The position numbers and the translations under genes were made by a program. A stretch of 64,000 bases of DNA from an uncultured Bacteroidales bacterium (lineage in GTDB: Bacteria; Bacteroidota; Bacteroidia; Bacteroidales; Muribaculaceae), in NCBI GenBank assembly GCA_902777835.1, contig CACYVC010000005.1, positions 62,001 to 126,000 on the forward strand, read 5' to 3'. This document shows, in pieces, positions 1 to 10,500 of the stretch. Within the stretch, counting starts at the first letter, position 1. Every line of letters begins with the position of its first letter. Under the pieces are notes generated by a model that was not told the DNA's origin, did no database searches, and saw nothing but the letters and a program-made list of their open reading frames with translations.

Positions 1-1121
1 CCGAAATCCTTGCAACACAGCACTATGAGAGCATCGGTGAAATGGCGCAGGCGGTTGGGTTGAAAGCAGCATTACTCACTGGTTCCACCCGCAAAAAGGA
101 ACGCGACAATATTCACGAGCAGCTTATGAGCGGCGAACTCAACATCCTAATCGGCACCCATGCCCTAATTGAAGACACCGTGAAATTCAAGAATTTGGGT
201 CTTGCCATTATCGACGAGCAGCACCGCTTTGGCGTGGCGCAGCGTGCCAAGCTATGGCGCAAGAACACTACCCCACCCCATGTGCTGGTGATGACGGCGA
301 CACCCATCCCACGCACCCTTGCTATGACGGTATATGGCGACCTTGACGTGAGCGTCATTGACGAACTCCCACCAGGCCGCAAACCCGTAACCACAGTGCT
401 TCGCTATGAGAACAACCACATGGCGGTGTATCATTTCATCGGTCAGGAGTTGAAAAAAGGGCGTCAGTGCTACATCGTCTATCCTCTTATAGAGGAAAAC
501 GAGAAACTCGACCTGCGCGCGCTTGAGGAAGGGTATGAAATTATTCGTGAAAATTTTCCAAGCTATAATGTAGCATATGTTCACGGCAAGATGAAACCCA
601 GCGAGAAAGACTATCAGATGGGACTTTTTGCAAGCGGCAAAGCGCATATACTCGTCTCTACCACAGTGATTGAGGTGGGTGTGAACGTGCCTAACGCCAG
701 CGTGATGGTGATTGAGAACGCCGAGCGATTTGGTCTCTCACAGCTGCATCAGCTACGAGGTCGTGTGGGACGCGGAGCCGACCAGAGCTACTGTATCTTG
801 ATGTCAAAATATAAGGTGACAAAAGAAACGCGCCACCGCCTCGAGGTGATGACGCAGACCAACGACGGCTTTGTGGTAGCCGAGGAGGACATGAAACTGC
901 GTGGACCAGGTGACATGGAGGGCACGCAGCAGAGCGGCGTAGCGTTCAACCTGCGCATCGCCAACCTCGCCAGCGACGGCATGGTGCTACAAGCCGCCCG
1001 CGACGAGGCGCAACGCATCCTCGACGAGGACTTCGACCTATCCACCCCCGATGGTCAACTCCTCCAGCGCCACATGCGCTTCCTCTTCTCAAGAGAAACC
1101 AACTGGGGAATGATATCCTAA
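1..1121 (+). CDS. recG: ATP-dependent DNA helicase RecG, C-terminal part (5' end outside window)
   Basis: RecG remodels stalled replication forks and branched recombination intermediates (established for the family). The reading frame is open from base 3, starting with the family motif EILATQHYE, so the gene begins left of the window. Visible SF2 helicase motifs in order: DEQHRFG (motif II), MTATPIPRTLA (motif III), STTVIEVGVNVPNA (motif V) and QLRGRVGRG (motif VI). The RecG-specific stretch EEDMKLRGPGDMEG follows near the C-terminus. It ends with TAA at 1119-1121. The downstream neighbour is on the opposite strand, so the two converge. Nothing suggests damage. Confidence 0.96.
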   Translation, partial: EILATQHYESIGEMAQAVGLKAALLTGSTRKKERDNIHEQLMSGELNILIGTHALIEDTVKFKNLGLAIIDEQHRFGVAQRAKLWRKNTTPPHVLVMTATPIPRTLAMTVYGDLDVSVIDELPPGRKPVTTVLRYENNHMAVYHFIGQELKKGRQCYIVYPLIEENEKLDLRALEEGYEIIRENFPSYNVAYVHGKMKPSEKDYQMGLFASGKAHILVSTTVIEVGVNVPNASVMVIENAERFGLSQLHQLRGRVGRGADQSYCILMSKYKVTKETRHRLEVMTQTNDGFVVAEEDMKLRGPGDMEGTQQSGVAFNLRIANLASDGMVLQAARDEAQRILDEDFDLSTPDGQLLQRHMRFLFSRETNWGMIS

Positions 1122-1154
1122 TACACAAGGCATAATTCACAATTGTGATGCGCG

Positions 1155-2336
1155 TTATTCTAATGCTCTCGCCTCTCTCCTAGCGTTGATTTTATCAACG
1201 ATTAGGGCGATGGCTCCGTCGCCAGTCACGTTGCATGCGGTGCCAAAACTGTCCATAGTGATGTAGAGGGCAATCATCAGGGCCTGCTGCTGGGCGTCGA
1301 AGCCTAAGATTGACTGTATCACTCCTAGCGCCGCCATGATAGCTCCGCCAGGCACTCCAGGCGCGGCCACCATCATCACACCGAGCATGAAGATAAAGCC
1401 CGAGAAGATACCCAAGTCAAAAGGCATCCCTGTCATTAACATTAACGCCACAGAGCATGCCACAATCTTCAGACAGCTTCCTGAGAGATGGATGGTGGCA
1501 CACAACGGCACCACGAAACCGGCAATGCCGTCGCTCACTCCATTCTTAAGCGCGCTTTTCAGAGTCACAGGAATAGTCGCTGCGCTCGATGATGTGCCTA
1601 GGGCGGTGAAATATGCAGGCAGCATGTTCCACAGCAGTTTAAACGGATTGCGGCGAGTAATGGCTCCAGCTATACAGTATTGCAGCACAAGCAGGAAGAT
1701 GTGCAGCAAGAATATCACACCAATTATTGAGATAAACACGTTGAGTACATGCCATGCTTGCCCAGTGTGACTCATCTCGAGGAAAATGCCGAAGATATAC
1801 AATGGCAACAGCGGGATAAGCACAACCTCAATGGTCTTGGCAACGATGTCCTTGAATTCGTCGAAACCCGGTTTGAGCGTCTTAGAACCAAAAAATGCTA
1901 TTCCCAATCCCACGGTGAACGCAGTCACCAATGCCGACATCACATCTACCAGCGGCGGGATATTGATAGTGAAGTACGGTTCAAGTGCCTTCACTTCGGC
2001 AATATGCTCAAGCGCCTGCCCATTACTGATGAGGAACGGAAAAATGCTCGAACTGGTGAAATAGGACAAGTATCCTGAAAACACTGTGTCGCCATATGCT
2101 ATCAATGTGGTGATAAGCAGCAGTTTGCCTGCGCTATTGCCAATGTCGCTAATAGCAGGAGTGATAAGCCCGATGATGATAAGCGGGATTAAAAACTGAA
2201 GGAAATTACTGAAGATGCTATTGAATGTGACAAACAACCTAACCGCGGGCAAAGGCAGTACCAAGCCGAGTCCGATACCTATCGCAATAGCAATTAAAAT
2301 CCGTGCCAGCAATGGCATTTTTTTGAGTTTACTCAT
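1155..2336 (-). CDS. Dicarboxylate/amino acid:cation symporter (DAACS family)
   Basis: Inner-membrane sodium- or proton-coupled carrier of the DAACS family (GltP/DctA/SstT fold), importing C4-dicarboxylates or acidic or small amino acids; the substrate cannot be read from sequence. The serine-rich re-entrant loop motif GTSSSAATIPVTL is plain, as is the later hairpin region around ITMDSFGTACNVTGDGA. There are about eight hydrophobic segments and the length (393 aa) is normal. I take the ATG at 2336 (MSKLKKMPLLARILIA) because it puts a short basic N-terminus directly before TM1; the frame stays open nine codons further upstream. The 3' end converges on recG. The gene upstream is a secreted protein of unknown function on the same strand. 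Confidence 0.9.
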   Translation of the reverse strand: MSKLKKMPLLARILIAIAIGIGLGLVLPLPAVRLFVTFNSIFSNFLQFLIPLIIIGLITPAISDIGNSAGKLLLITTLIAYGDTVFSGYLSYFTSSSIFPFLISNGQALEHIAEVKALEPYFTINIPPLVDVMSALVTAFTVGLGIAFFGSKTLKPGFDEFKDIVAKTIEVVLIPLLPLYIFGIFLEMSHTGQAWHVLNVFISIIGVIFLLHIFLLVLQYCIAGAITRRNPFKLLWNMLPAYFTALGTSSSAATIPVTLKSALKNGVSDGIAGFVVPLCATIHLSGSCLKIVACSVALMLMTGMPFDLGIFSGFIFMLGVMMVAAPGVPGGAIMAALGVIQSILGFDAQQQALMIALYITMDSFGTACNVTGDGAIALIVDKINARREARALE

Positions 2337-2413
2337 TTTATAGCTAAGAAGTATACAAGGCAATAGTATTTTTTAAAACGAGAAAAAGAGTAGTTTTCTG
2401 CCTCAAGGCGGTT

Positions 2414-2442
2414 CACTGTACCACGGCAGCCGTGGTACAGTG
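2414..2442. repeat. 29-nt perfect palindrome just after the stop of the 2448 gene
   Basis: The arms CACTGTACCACGGC and GCCGTGGTACAGTG are exact reverse complements around a single A. The hairpin starts five bases beyond the stop codon of the secreted-protein gene. On the minus strand no T-tract follows directly, so it is not a textbook intrinsic terminator. It could protect the 3' end or bind a protein. Confidence 0.7.
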
Positions 2443-2447
2443 CGGCA

Positions 2448-3647
2448 TCACCTGCGCTTTTTGCCGCCTTTTTTAGACTTGCCAGCCTTTTTCGAGGTGC
2501 TATTTTTTTGCGATGCACCAGCACCGTTGACCATTGTGTTGATAAGGCTCTTGTTGAGGCCCTCAATATCGGTGGGTGCCTTGCGGGCGTTCAAGTATTT
2601 AAGCATCTCCTGCAGAGTAGCCTTGTCGCATAATGCCAGCATGCCGCGAGTGACTGGACGCATCGAGAGCACCGCCCAGCGATCTTTCATGCCCTTGTAG
2701 GGGCTGCGCACCCACTTGAGAGTGAATTTCTCGTCACGGAAGTTGGAATAGAACGCATCAAGACTCTCGTCAAAGGGCTGTGTAAGCTCCACAGCGAGGT
2801 CATTGCCTTGTGGTTTCACCTTCCACATCAATGGTCCATGCAGCGAAGCATGACCGCCGTAACCTGCAGGTCGAGACCTCAGGAACTCAAATTCGTCACG
2901 CGAAATCTCCTTGCCATCAGCGTAATAATGCGGCTCTCCATTATCATCCAATTGCATAGAAGGCTCAGGCATGTGCACACGTTTCATGCGCTCAGGGTAA
3001 TATACCACGTTAAAAAAATCATATAATACAGGCCTACCATCTGAATTGTACCTATATTCCATTCTATAATCAGCTCCAGGATAGAAACCTCCAACAGCAC
3101 CATAGACAGGTCCGAAAACAACCGTGTCGCCAGAGTTCTTGCCTGTTCCGGCATAAACACCATTAATCATATCTTTCAGGTCGGCGATACATTCATCATC
3201 ATTTATGGTGTAATTCTCCTGCTTGAGTAAGGCCACGTCGAGCACGGCGCCACTGGCATTGCGAAACACCAGCATGTCCCAGCGTCCATCCACCTCATGC
3301 TTGACTGTAACACCTTTTTTATTGACAACCACTGGCTTGCCCTTAACTAGTTCCACATCATATTTGTGCTTTTCGAACAATCTCTCATCTTCTGCACAAT
3401 TAAGGTGGAACGACTTGCCCATGGCTATATCATTCTTATCATAAAAGCAATCGACATTACAGTCGTACATACCGTTTTTCCACATTGTGTTGTCATCAAG
3501 TTTGAACACATCGTTAGAACCCTGCTTGAACTTAAGCTTAGCGTCGGCCATTATAGCCTCAATCTCAGAATTTCTATCATTACGATTTGCAGCATTAACT
3601 GCCACAACCGCACAAAATGCTAATGTCATTAAAAAAAATGTTCTCAT
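2448..3647 (-). CDS. Secreted protein of unknown function, paralog A
   Basis: I do not recognise the family. The N-terminus (MRTFFLMTLAFCAVVAVNA, then ANRNDR) is a clear signal peptide without a lipobox, so the product is probably periplasmic or exported. The 399-aa protein matches its upstream neighbour (3678-4724) along most of its length: both have an early EAIMADA-like helix, the phrase GRWDM(L/I)VF, a WVRSPY/WIRSPY motif followed by DRW-VLSMRPVTRGML, and a P-TDIE-LN-SLINT segment near the end. This copy alone ends in a lysine-rich, low-complexity tail (TSKKAGKSKKGGKKRR). The pair is a tandem duplication on one strand, 30 bp apart and probably co-transcribed. No catalytic motif is visible. 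Confidence 0.82.
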   Translation of the reverse strand: MRTFFLMTLAFCAVVAVNAANRNDRNSEIEAIMADAKLKFKQGSNDVFKLDDNTMWKNGMYDCNVDCFYDKNDIAMGKSFHLNCAEDERLFEKHKYDVELVKGKPVVVNKKGVTVKHEVDGRWDMLVFRNASGAVLDVALLKQENYTINDDECIADLKDMINGVYAGTGKNSGDTVVFGPVYGAVGGFYPGADYRMEYRYNSDGRPVLYDFFNVVYYPERMKRVHMPEPSMQLDDNGEPHYYADGKEISRDEFEFLRSRPAGYGGHASLHGPLMWKVKPQGNDLAVELTQPFDESLDAFYSNFRDEKFTLKWVRSPYKGMKDRWAVLSMRPVTRGMLALCDKATLQEMLKYLNARKAPTDIEGLNKSLINTMVNGAGASQKNSTSKKAGKSKKGGKKRR

Positions 3648-3672
3648 AATTATTTATTGTTATTAGTTGTTC

Positions 3673-3693
3673 ACTTACTACTTAACACTTACT
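3673..3693. repeat. 7-nt repeat array (ACTTAAC family) overlapping the 3' end of the 3678 gene
   Basis: Three contiguous heptamers of the ACTTACT/ACTTAAC type. On the coding strand they supply the last codons (V-V-S-V-K) and the TAA stop of the adjacent gene. Confidence 0.75.
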
Positions 3694-4724
3694 ACCGTGT
3701 TAATAAGGCTCCTGTTCAACTTCTCTATGTCGGTGGGATTATCACAACCATCGAGATAGTCAAGCATCTGCTGCTGCGACGTTTTGTCAAAGAACTCCAG
3801 CATGCCACGAGTAACTGGGCGCATCGAGAGCACTGTCCAGCGGTCGTTACGGTCTAAATAGGGACTGCGTATCCAGTGGAGTGTGAATTGCGTGTCGCGG
3901 AATTTGGAGTAATAGGCATCAAGCTCCTCGTCGTAGGGCTTATTGAGCTCCACGGCGAGATTGCCTTGAACATCTTCAATCCACCAGATGATAGGGCCGT
4001 GTTGTGAGCCGTGGCCTCGATAGCCGTTGGTGCCACCATCTATTGATATGGTGCCAGCTCCTTTCACACGCTCTTTCACAAAAACCAGCTTCAGTTGCAT
4101 GCTGTTATCATCATTTTTGCGATAACCATTTATCTCATAATCACTGCCAGGATTCACACGCTTCCATTGGTCTTTGGTTTTATGTATGAACCCAAATTCG
4201 GTCACTGCATCGCTGTCATTGGCCCACACCCCGGCAAACATGTCTTGCATATCACCGTTTTCTGCTTCTTTACGTGAATAACTATTGTGCTCCTCACATT
4301 TGAGCAGCACATCGTGCACCTGGCCATTCTTGTCCTGGAACACAATCATGTCCCATCGCCCAGCCACAAGATGATGAACGGTGAAAGCTGGATGGTTTAT
4401 CACAACGGGCTTGCCATCAATCAATTTTACCTTATATATATTATTGCCATCATCCCAGTTCCGTGTATCTTCAAGCAAGAATCCCACATGGTCGGGGGCA
4501 CCCTGCTCGTTATTAAACGTTTTAATGCGACAATGATTCATTCCGTAGCGCCACTCTGCACTATAGTTCGGCTCGAAGATGTCATTAGAAGCCTGCTCCA
4601 GCGGCAGCAACGCATCGGCCATTATGGCTTTAAGCTCCTCCTCGCATTCGCGTTCAGTTTTCCTGCGGGCATCAACAGTGAGCACGCAGCAAGCCAGTAG
4701 CACAATAGTCAACAACGTCTTCAT
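3678..4724 (-). CDS. Secreted protein of unknown function, paralog B
   Basis: A 348-aa protein of unrecognised family, paralogous to the downstream 2448-3647 gene. The signal peptide is MKTLLTIVLLACCVLTVDA, followed by RRKTERE. Shared landmarks: KAIMADALLPLEQASNDIFE near the N-terminus, AGRWDMIVF in the middle, IRSPYLDRNDRWTVLSM, RPVTRGML, and a closing PTDIEKLNRSLINT. It lacks the basic tail of paralog A. Its final residues VVSVK and stop lie inside a 7-nt repeat array, so the original C-terminus may have been replaced. The 208-bp upstream gap holds other 7-nt arrays and AT-rich sequence. Confidence 0.82.
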   Translation of the reverse strand: MKTLLTIVLLACCVLTVDARRKTERECEEELKAIMADALLPLEQASNDIFEPNYSAEWRYGMNHCRIKTFNNEQGAPDHVGFLLEDTRNWDDGNNIYKVKLIDGKPVVINHPAFTVHHLVAGRWDMIVFQDKNGQVHDVLLKCEEHNSYSRKEAENGDMQDMFAGVWANDSDAVTEFGFIHKTKDQWKRVNPGSDYEINGYRKNDDNSMQLKLVFVKERVKGAGTISIDGGTNGYRGHGSQHGPIIWWIEDVQGNLAVELNKPYDEELDAYYSKFRDTQFTLHWIRSPYLDRNDRWTVLSMRPVTRGMLEFFDKTSQQQMLDYLDGCDNPTDIEKLNRSLINTVVSVK

Positions 4725-4844
4725 AACGGCACAGTTTTCTAGTTAGATTGCAAAGATAGCAAATAGTTTACTCTTTTCCACATAATAAAACAAAAAAACA
4801 AACCGCCACTCCGATTTTCACGAAATGGCAGTCCTTTAGAAGTT

Positions 4845-4930
4845 ATCAGTTTTCAGTTGTCAGTTTTCAGTTAACAGAAAAAACTGTGAACTATGAACTG
4901 TGAACTATGAACTGTGAACTATGAACTATA
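4845..4930. repeat. 7-nt repeat arrays (CAGTTTT and GAACTAT words) between pnp and the secreted paralogs
   Basis: About four units of the CAGTTTT/TTCAGTT type are followed by seven units alternating GAACTGT and GAACTAT, all at exact 7-nt spacing. The array stops within a few bases of the pnp stop codon (4933-4935). Confidence 0.85.
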
Positions 4931-4932
4931 AA

Positions 4933-7257
4933 TTAGTTCCTGTCCTCGTAGCTCTGGTCGTTGCGGTCGTCGCGGCGACGGTCGTTGTTGCGGTTGTCGC
5001 GACGTGGACCACGGTTGTCGTTGCGGCGGGGACCACGATTGTCGTTATGGCGTGGGGCATTACCACCATTGCCATTGCGTGGACCATTGCCGTTGCCGCG
5101 TGGACGGTTGCCACCGTTGCCACCACGACGCTCCTCATAACCCTCAGGCTTCTCTTGAAGAGCACGCATCGAGAGGCGGTACTTGCCAGTCTTCTTGTCA
5201 ATCTCGATGAGTTTCACAGTCACTTCATCGCCCTCGTGCAGACCGCTAGCCTCCATGTCGGCAAGACGCTCCCAGCTTATCTCGCTGATGTGAAGCAAAC
5301 CTTCCTTGCCAGGCATAAACTCAACAAAAGCACCAAACTCAAGGATGCTCTTGATGGGGCCTGTGTAGATGGTTCCCTCCTCGGGCACTGCGATGATAGC
5401 CTTGATGCGCTCAACGGCAGCCTCGATGCTGTCTTTGTTGGCAGCCGAGATTTCGATCTCTCCCTTGCCGTCGATCTCATCGATAGTAATTACGGCGCCA
5501 GTGTCCTCCTGGATGCCTTGGATAACCTCGCCACCCTTGCCAATGATAGCACCGATGAACTCTTTGTCAACAGTCATTGCCACGATGCGTGGAACGTGTG
5601 GCTTGTAATCCTCACGAGGCTCAGGAATTGTCTCGTTGATGATATTAAGAATGTGGAGGCGACCTTCACGAGCCTGGTTCAGAGCTTGCTCCAGAATCTC
5701 ATAAGGCAGACCGTCGCACTTAATATCCATCTGAGTGGCGGTGATGCCGTTCACAGTACCAGTAACCTTGAAGTCCATGTCACCGAGGTGGTCCTCGTCG
5801 CCAAGGATGTCGCTCAGCACGGCGTGCTTAACATTGCCCTCATCGCTGATGAGACCCATAGCAATACCTGCCACTGGGCGTTTCATCTTAACACCAGCGT
5901 CGAGCAGCGCCAAGGTGCCACCGCACACTGTTGCCATCGACGATGAGCCATTACTCTCGAGGATGTCGCTCACGATGCGGCAAGTATAAGGGAAGTCATC
6001 GGGGAACATGCGCTTGAGAGCGCGGTGTGCCAAGTTGCCATGACCTATCTCGCGACGGCTCACGCCACGTGGTGCCCGTGCCTCGCCAGTAGAGAATGCT
6101 GGGAAGTTGTAGTGGAGCAAGAAGCGCTCGTTGCGACGAGTAAGAACGTCGTCAATGAGCTTCTCGTCGAGCTTAGTGCCCAAGGTCACTGTTGCAAGCG
6201 ACTGAGTCTCGCCACGGGTGAAGACTGCGCTTCCGTGAGGACCTGGCACATAGTCGGTCTCGCACCAGATGGGACGGATGTCGGTGGTCTTGCGACCATC
6301 CATGCGGATGCCCTCGTCGAGGATGACGCGGCGCACTGCATCGCGCTGCACGTCGTGGAAGTAGCGATTAATCATTGGAGTCTTCTCCTCACGCTCCTCC
6401 TCGGGAATGGTCTCGATGAAGTCCTCGAGAATCTTGTCGAAGCTGTCGTTGCGCCAGTGTTTATCGGGGTTGCCAGCCTTAGCGATGTCGTAGCAGGGCT
6501 GATAGCACTCCTTGCGCACGCGCTCCTTGATTTCCTCGTCGTCAACTTCGTGGCAATACTCACGCTTAACGACACCGAGCTCAGCAGCGAGCTCCTTCTG
6601 AGCCACACACATAGGCTTGATAGCGTCGTGCGCGAACTTCAGAGCTGCGATAAGGTCTTCTTCTTGAACTTCGTCCATCTCACCCTCCACCATCATAATA
6701 TTGTCGTAAGTAGCACCTACTACCAATTCCATGTCAGCGTTTTCGAGTTGTTCGAAGGTGGGGTTGATAACGAAGTTGCCGTCAATGCGTGCCACGCGCA
6801 CCTCACTGATAGGCTCCTCAAAGGGGATATCACTAACAGCGATAGCGGCACTAGCAGCGAGGCCAGCGAGAGCGTCGGGACAGTCGGCGCCATCGGCCGA
6901 GAACATCAAGATGTGGACGATAGTGTTGGCATGATAGTTCGAAGGGAACAATGGCCTAAGCACGCGGTCCACGAGGCGTGCTGTCAAGATTTCGTAGTCG
7001 CTGGCGCGGCCTTCACGCTTGGTGAAGCCACCAGGGAAACGTCCAAAAGAAGAATATTTCTCCTTATATTCAACTGTGAGGGGCATAAAGTCGGCGCCCT
7101 CTTCGGCATCCTTCGCCGAAACAACGGTCGCTAGCAACATGGTGTTGTTGAAGCGCAATTCAACTGCTCCATCGGCCTGCTTGGCAAGCTTTCCTGTCTC
7201 AAGGGTGATCTCACGTCCGTCACCCAACACGATGGTTTTCTTAGTAGGTGTTAACAT
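4933..7257 (-). CDS. pnp: Polyribonucleotide nucleotidyltransferase (PNPase)
   Basis: Phosphorolytic 3'-to-5' exoribonuclease of mRNA turnover, trimeric in known members. Domains in order: first RNase PH domain (about 1-230), an alpha-helical linker, second RNase PH domain with [13 protein letters not shown] (about 320-545), KH domain with the GxxG loop [13 protein letters not shown] (about 555-620), and S1 domain with [20 protein letters not shown] (about 630-700). The last 65 or so residues are a low-complexity tail of R, G, N, D and P with repeated RGPRR and NDNRG words, absent from the E. coli enzyme; it may be an RNA-binding disordered region. At 774 aa it is slightly long for the family because of this tail. 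The ATG at 7257 matches the family start ([20 protein letters not shown]). Confidence 0.97.
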   Translation of the reverse strand: MLTPTKKTIVLGDGREITLETGKLAKQADGAVELRFNNTMLLATVVSAKDAEEGADFMPLTVEYKEKYSSFGRFPGGFTKREGRASDYEILTARLVDRVLRPLFPSNYHANTIVHILMFSADGADCPDALAGLAASAAIAVSDIPFEEPISEVRVARIDGNFVINPTFEQLENADMELVVGATYDNIMMVEGEMDEVQEEDLIAALKFAHDAIKPMCVAQKELAAELGVVKREYCHEVDDEEIKERVRKECYQPCYDIAKAGNPDKHWRNDSFDKILEDFIETIPEEEREEKTPMINRYFHDVQRDAVRRVILDEGIRMDGRKTTDIRPIWCETDYVPGPHGSAVFTRGETQSLATVTLGTKLDEKLIDDVLTRRNERFLLHYNFPAFSTGEARAPRGVSRREIGHGNLAHRALKRMFPDDFPYTCRIVSDILESNGSSSMATVCGGTLALLDAGVKMKRPVAGIAMGLISDEGNVKHAVLSDILGDEDHLGDMDFKVTGTVNGITATQMDIKCDGLPYEILEQALNQAREGRLHILNIINETIPEPREDYKPHVPRIVAMTVDKEFIGAIIGKGGEVIQGIQEDTGAVITIDEIDGKGEIEISAANKDSIEAAVERIKAIIAVPEEGTIYTGPIKSILEFGAFVEFMPGKEGLLHISEISWERLADMEASGLHEGDEVTVKLIEIDKKTGKYRLSMRALQEKPEGYEERRGGNGGNRPRGNGNGPRNGNGGNAPRHNDNRGPRRNDNRGPRRDNRNNDRRRDDRNDQSYEDRN

Positions 7258-7415
7258 CTAAAATAATATTATATAATATAAAAACTGCTTTCTGCTTTAT
7301 TTCCGCTTTTTCTGCTTTGAAAATTGCAGGATTTCTAAAAAATCGTGCAAAGGTACGAAAAAGTTTTCAATTATCAGTAAATCAGCAACAAGTTTTTTTC
7401 AACAGCCCTTTAAAA

Positions 7416-7478
7416 CAAGAAAGACAAGAAAGATCTAGTGATTCTAGAATTTCTAGAACATCTAGAGATTCTAGAAAT
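7416..7478. repeat. 9-nt tandem repeat array (CAAGAAAGA and TCTAGnnnn units)
   Basis: Seven contiguous 9-mers: two identical CAAGAAAGA units, then five units beginning TCTAG with CTAG at 7435, 7444, 7453, 7462 and 7471. The array sits between pnp and the terminator of the first giant surface-protein gene. Confidence 0.88.
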
Positions 7479-7484
7479 TACAGC

Positions 7485-7513
7485 AAAAAAAGAAGAGCGA
7501 CTCACGCCGCTCT
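7485..7513 (-). terminator. Intrinsic terminator of the 7546-12054 gene
   Basis: On the minus strand, arm AGAGCG (7513-7508), an 8-nt loop, then CGCTCT (7499-7494), followed within two bases by a run of seven T. It lies 33 nt beyond the stop codon. The other two giant genes have similar AGAGCG/GGAGAGCG or GAGGAGCGACT-type hairpins. Confidence 0.88.
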
Positions 7514-7531
7514 CCTCAACAATAAAAAATC

Positions 7532-7550
7532 TTATCTAAAATTTCTTATT
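7532..7550 (-). repeat. 3' copy of the 19-nt inverted repeat bracketing giant gene 1
   Basis: TTATCTAAAATTTCTTATT on the plus strand, overlapping the stop codon of giant gene 1. It is the exact reverse complement of 12058-12076, just before that gene's start codon. Confidence 0.85.
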
Positions 7551-10500
7551 TCAAGATCTTAGTAGTTGTCTTAGAGCCATCGCTGTAGCGAGTAACCACG
7601 ATGTTCACACCCTGGAATGGAGTGTCGCTCTCAATACCAGCCACGTTGTAGTACTTAACGCCCACAACTTCACAAGAGATATTCATATTCTCAACACTGG
7701 TGATTGTGCCACCACCCTTAATCTGTACTGGAATCTCTTGCTCTACGATATAGAACTTGTCATCCTTGCCTTCAGCTTCGCCCTTTGAACCATCAGGCAA
7801 GTTAACAGTGCGAGTGAAGTACATACGAACCTTAAAGTTCAAATTGAGCTCATCGATTACGCCTTCTTCCTCGTCGCCCTCAGTGCGAAGCTTCTGTGCG
7901 CCAAAGGTGCCGATGGTATATGTAATTGTTTGCTCACTGCCGTCAACACCAGTTACAGTCACCTTTTTTTCGGTGCTACCAAGTGGTGCATTATTGGTGA
8001 ATGCATACATCTCTTCGTCATCATCATAATTGATCTCGAACATGAATCTACCATTCACACCCATGCGAGCAGCGATATCCTCAGATTGATTAGCATATTC
8101 CTCACGGAGCAAACCTGGAGCTGGGTTGCCATTTTCATCCAAAATCTGGCGCCATACACGCACTTTGTAGATTGAATAGCCGTTAGGAATTTCTTTAGTG
8201 GGGACATTAAGTTGAATATCATAATAAGCAAATCTCTTTTCCTCGCCATTTACAGTTTCGGTCCAGAAATATGTACTCATTGGTTTAACTCCAGTGAGTT
8301 GCTCAATCTCGAGCTCACCTGTAGCAGTTATTTGCTGCGGGCCACCATAGGTGTTATAGTCTTTACGAGGCACCTTGTTATTATTTTCATCAAGTTCTGA
8401 CATATAACCCTTTGTGAAAAGTTCAACAACAGGAGCATATAAGTACTTGTGAGCGGCACTTGGTGCATAATAGTCAATGAATGTTGCCCAGTTGAAGGGC
8501 TGAGAAGTGGATACAGCAGGCTGGTCATCAGCCGATGCAGCATAATAATACTGACTATTCACATCATTCATTGTCACGGTGTACCACTCGCCTTGATTAC
8601 CAGCAATACCAGTAGGTGGCAAGTCTTGCTCATCTTCACCATCTACTGTGGCAACAATGAAGCGGCCCTCATTCTCATTCCAGCGATAAACGTCATAGCG
8701 AAGAATCTCAGTCTTAGAGCTGAGCTGAACTTTCTCGCTAAATTCCACATCTTCCAGTTCAAGGTTACCAATAGTGTCGCCATCGACTTGCGACTGAGTA
8801 TAGCTATTTATTTTAGAGTCGGTCTTGAAGACTGGCACACGAACATCATTGCTATAAACATCGCCTACTTCCATCTTATAGAGATACTGGAGTGGATGCT
8901 TATTCTCTGACACATCTACAGTGAAGTTGTCCCAGAAGAAGAATCCGTTTGTGAATTGAACATGACCATTAGTAGTGCTATACCTGAACGAAAGAGTATT
9001 GTTGGGGTGATAGCCTGCAGCAGTTCCACTTTGTGAACCGTTAGGATAGTCAGCAACATCACCTTGATTGCTAAGAGCAATGGTTATTGTGCTACCATTT
9101 GCGGTACCAGTAGCAACAGTATCCCTTACAACTGCATCAGCATACTGGATGTTACCCTGTTCATCGGTGAGCACATTGCCATTTTCATCAACTTTGGCAG
9201 GACGGCTCAAACGATAGAAATAGACCTTGTTATTATTAGCAGACAGGTCAGACGCATCCAAAGTAGTACCATTGTTGACCAGCTCAATCTTGTTGCTGTA
9301 GCAGTTCTTCTCATTGTCAGGATTGTAACGACTGTAGTAAGTAGCACCAACCATATGCGCTTTCTCGTTTGGATCAAGACCTGGGATAACGATTTCCTCC
9401 ATGTTCGACATCTGCAGGCTCAAAAATCCGCCCTTGTCGCGTCCACGGATGACATAGGTCTTAGTCTGGCTGCCAGCTTGCATATCCACATACACATTTT
9501 CATATGCAAATTCTGACATGTTTTGACGGTCAAGAACGATGGGCGTTTTTGCCCCGTCAGTCATAACATAGGAACCATCTGCATTGCGATAATATACCGG
9601 CTGATAGCTCAGCACTCCGTACTCGTCAATAACAACCTCCCATAACTCATATTCCTGCATGTCGCCTGGCAAGAAGTCATCAAGATTACTCTTCCATGTC
9701 AACGAATGCTTATAGAGACCAGTCATAGTTTGTTCGTTTGAACTAACAATAGAGCCCGGTTCGATTTCATACTGTTTGATTATAAACATACCCATGGTGG
9801 GCTGGATGGTTGGGTGATATCTGAAGTAATCCTGCTCTGTACCTGAATTACGTGTACTGTGGTCCATCATACGATAGTCGGGGACAAAGAACATCATGTC
9901 GCGCACATCCTGGCAGTCTTTATCTTCACTGAATGTATCATACATCATGAAATGATGACCATTATTAACATAAGGCACATTGGGGCAGTCGTGATTTACG
10001 CCAAATGATTGCATATTTTTGGTCAATTCCTGATAGATATCATCCTTGGTAACATCGGCTCCACCGAGCGCAGGGCTGAACTGCTCAAACATGTGGCACA
10101 AGAACGGATATTTATCATAGTAACTCTTGTCTACAAGTTTATCCACATATTCATCTACACCATTACCCTTAATATAACAAGGATTATCATAGAAGTTTGA
10201 ACCAGTTACTTTACTTGAACCACTAAACCACAACAATTGACCCTTGGCAATGAGATAGAACTTATTCATCTTGTCGCAATCAATCTTGAACATAGTACCC
10301 TTTCCCATACCCTCACCGGTGCGTTTGGACTCAGAAATAATTCGAGCCGACTTGATGGTCTTATCAACACACTCTCTCAGCTGGGCATAACCTTCGGTTT
10401 CAGTCAAATCTACTGCATGGAGCACCTCACCTGTTTCCTCATCTGTTACGGTTGTTGGGGTAAAGTCTTCTTTCAGCTCCAGCAGTAACAATGTCAGACC

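Noticed and set aside
4921-5946. Long valine-rich plus-strand frame opposite pnp
   Set aside because: It is the complement of the PNPase S1 domain and RGN-rich tail; low-complexity composition, no start context, and pnp is well supported.
6025-7134. 369-codon plus-strand frame opposite pnp
   Set aside because: Antisense shadow of a highly conserved enzyme; no recognisable domains.
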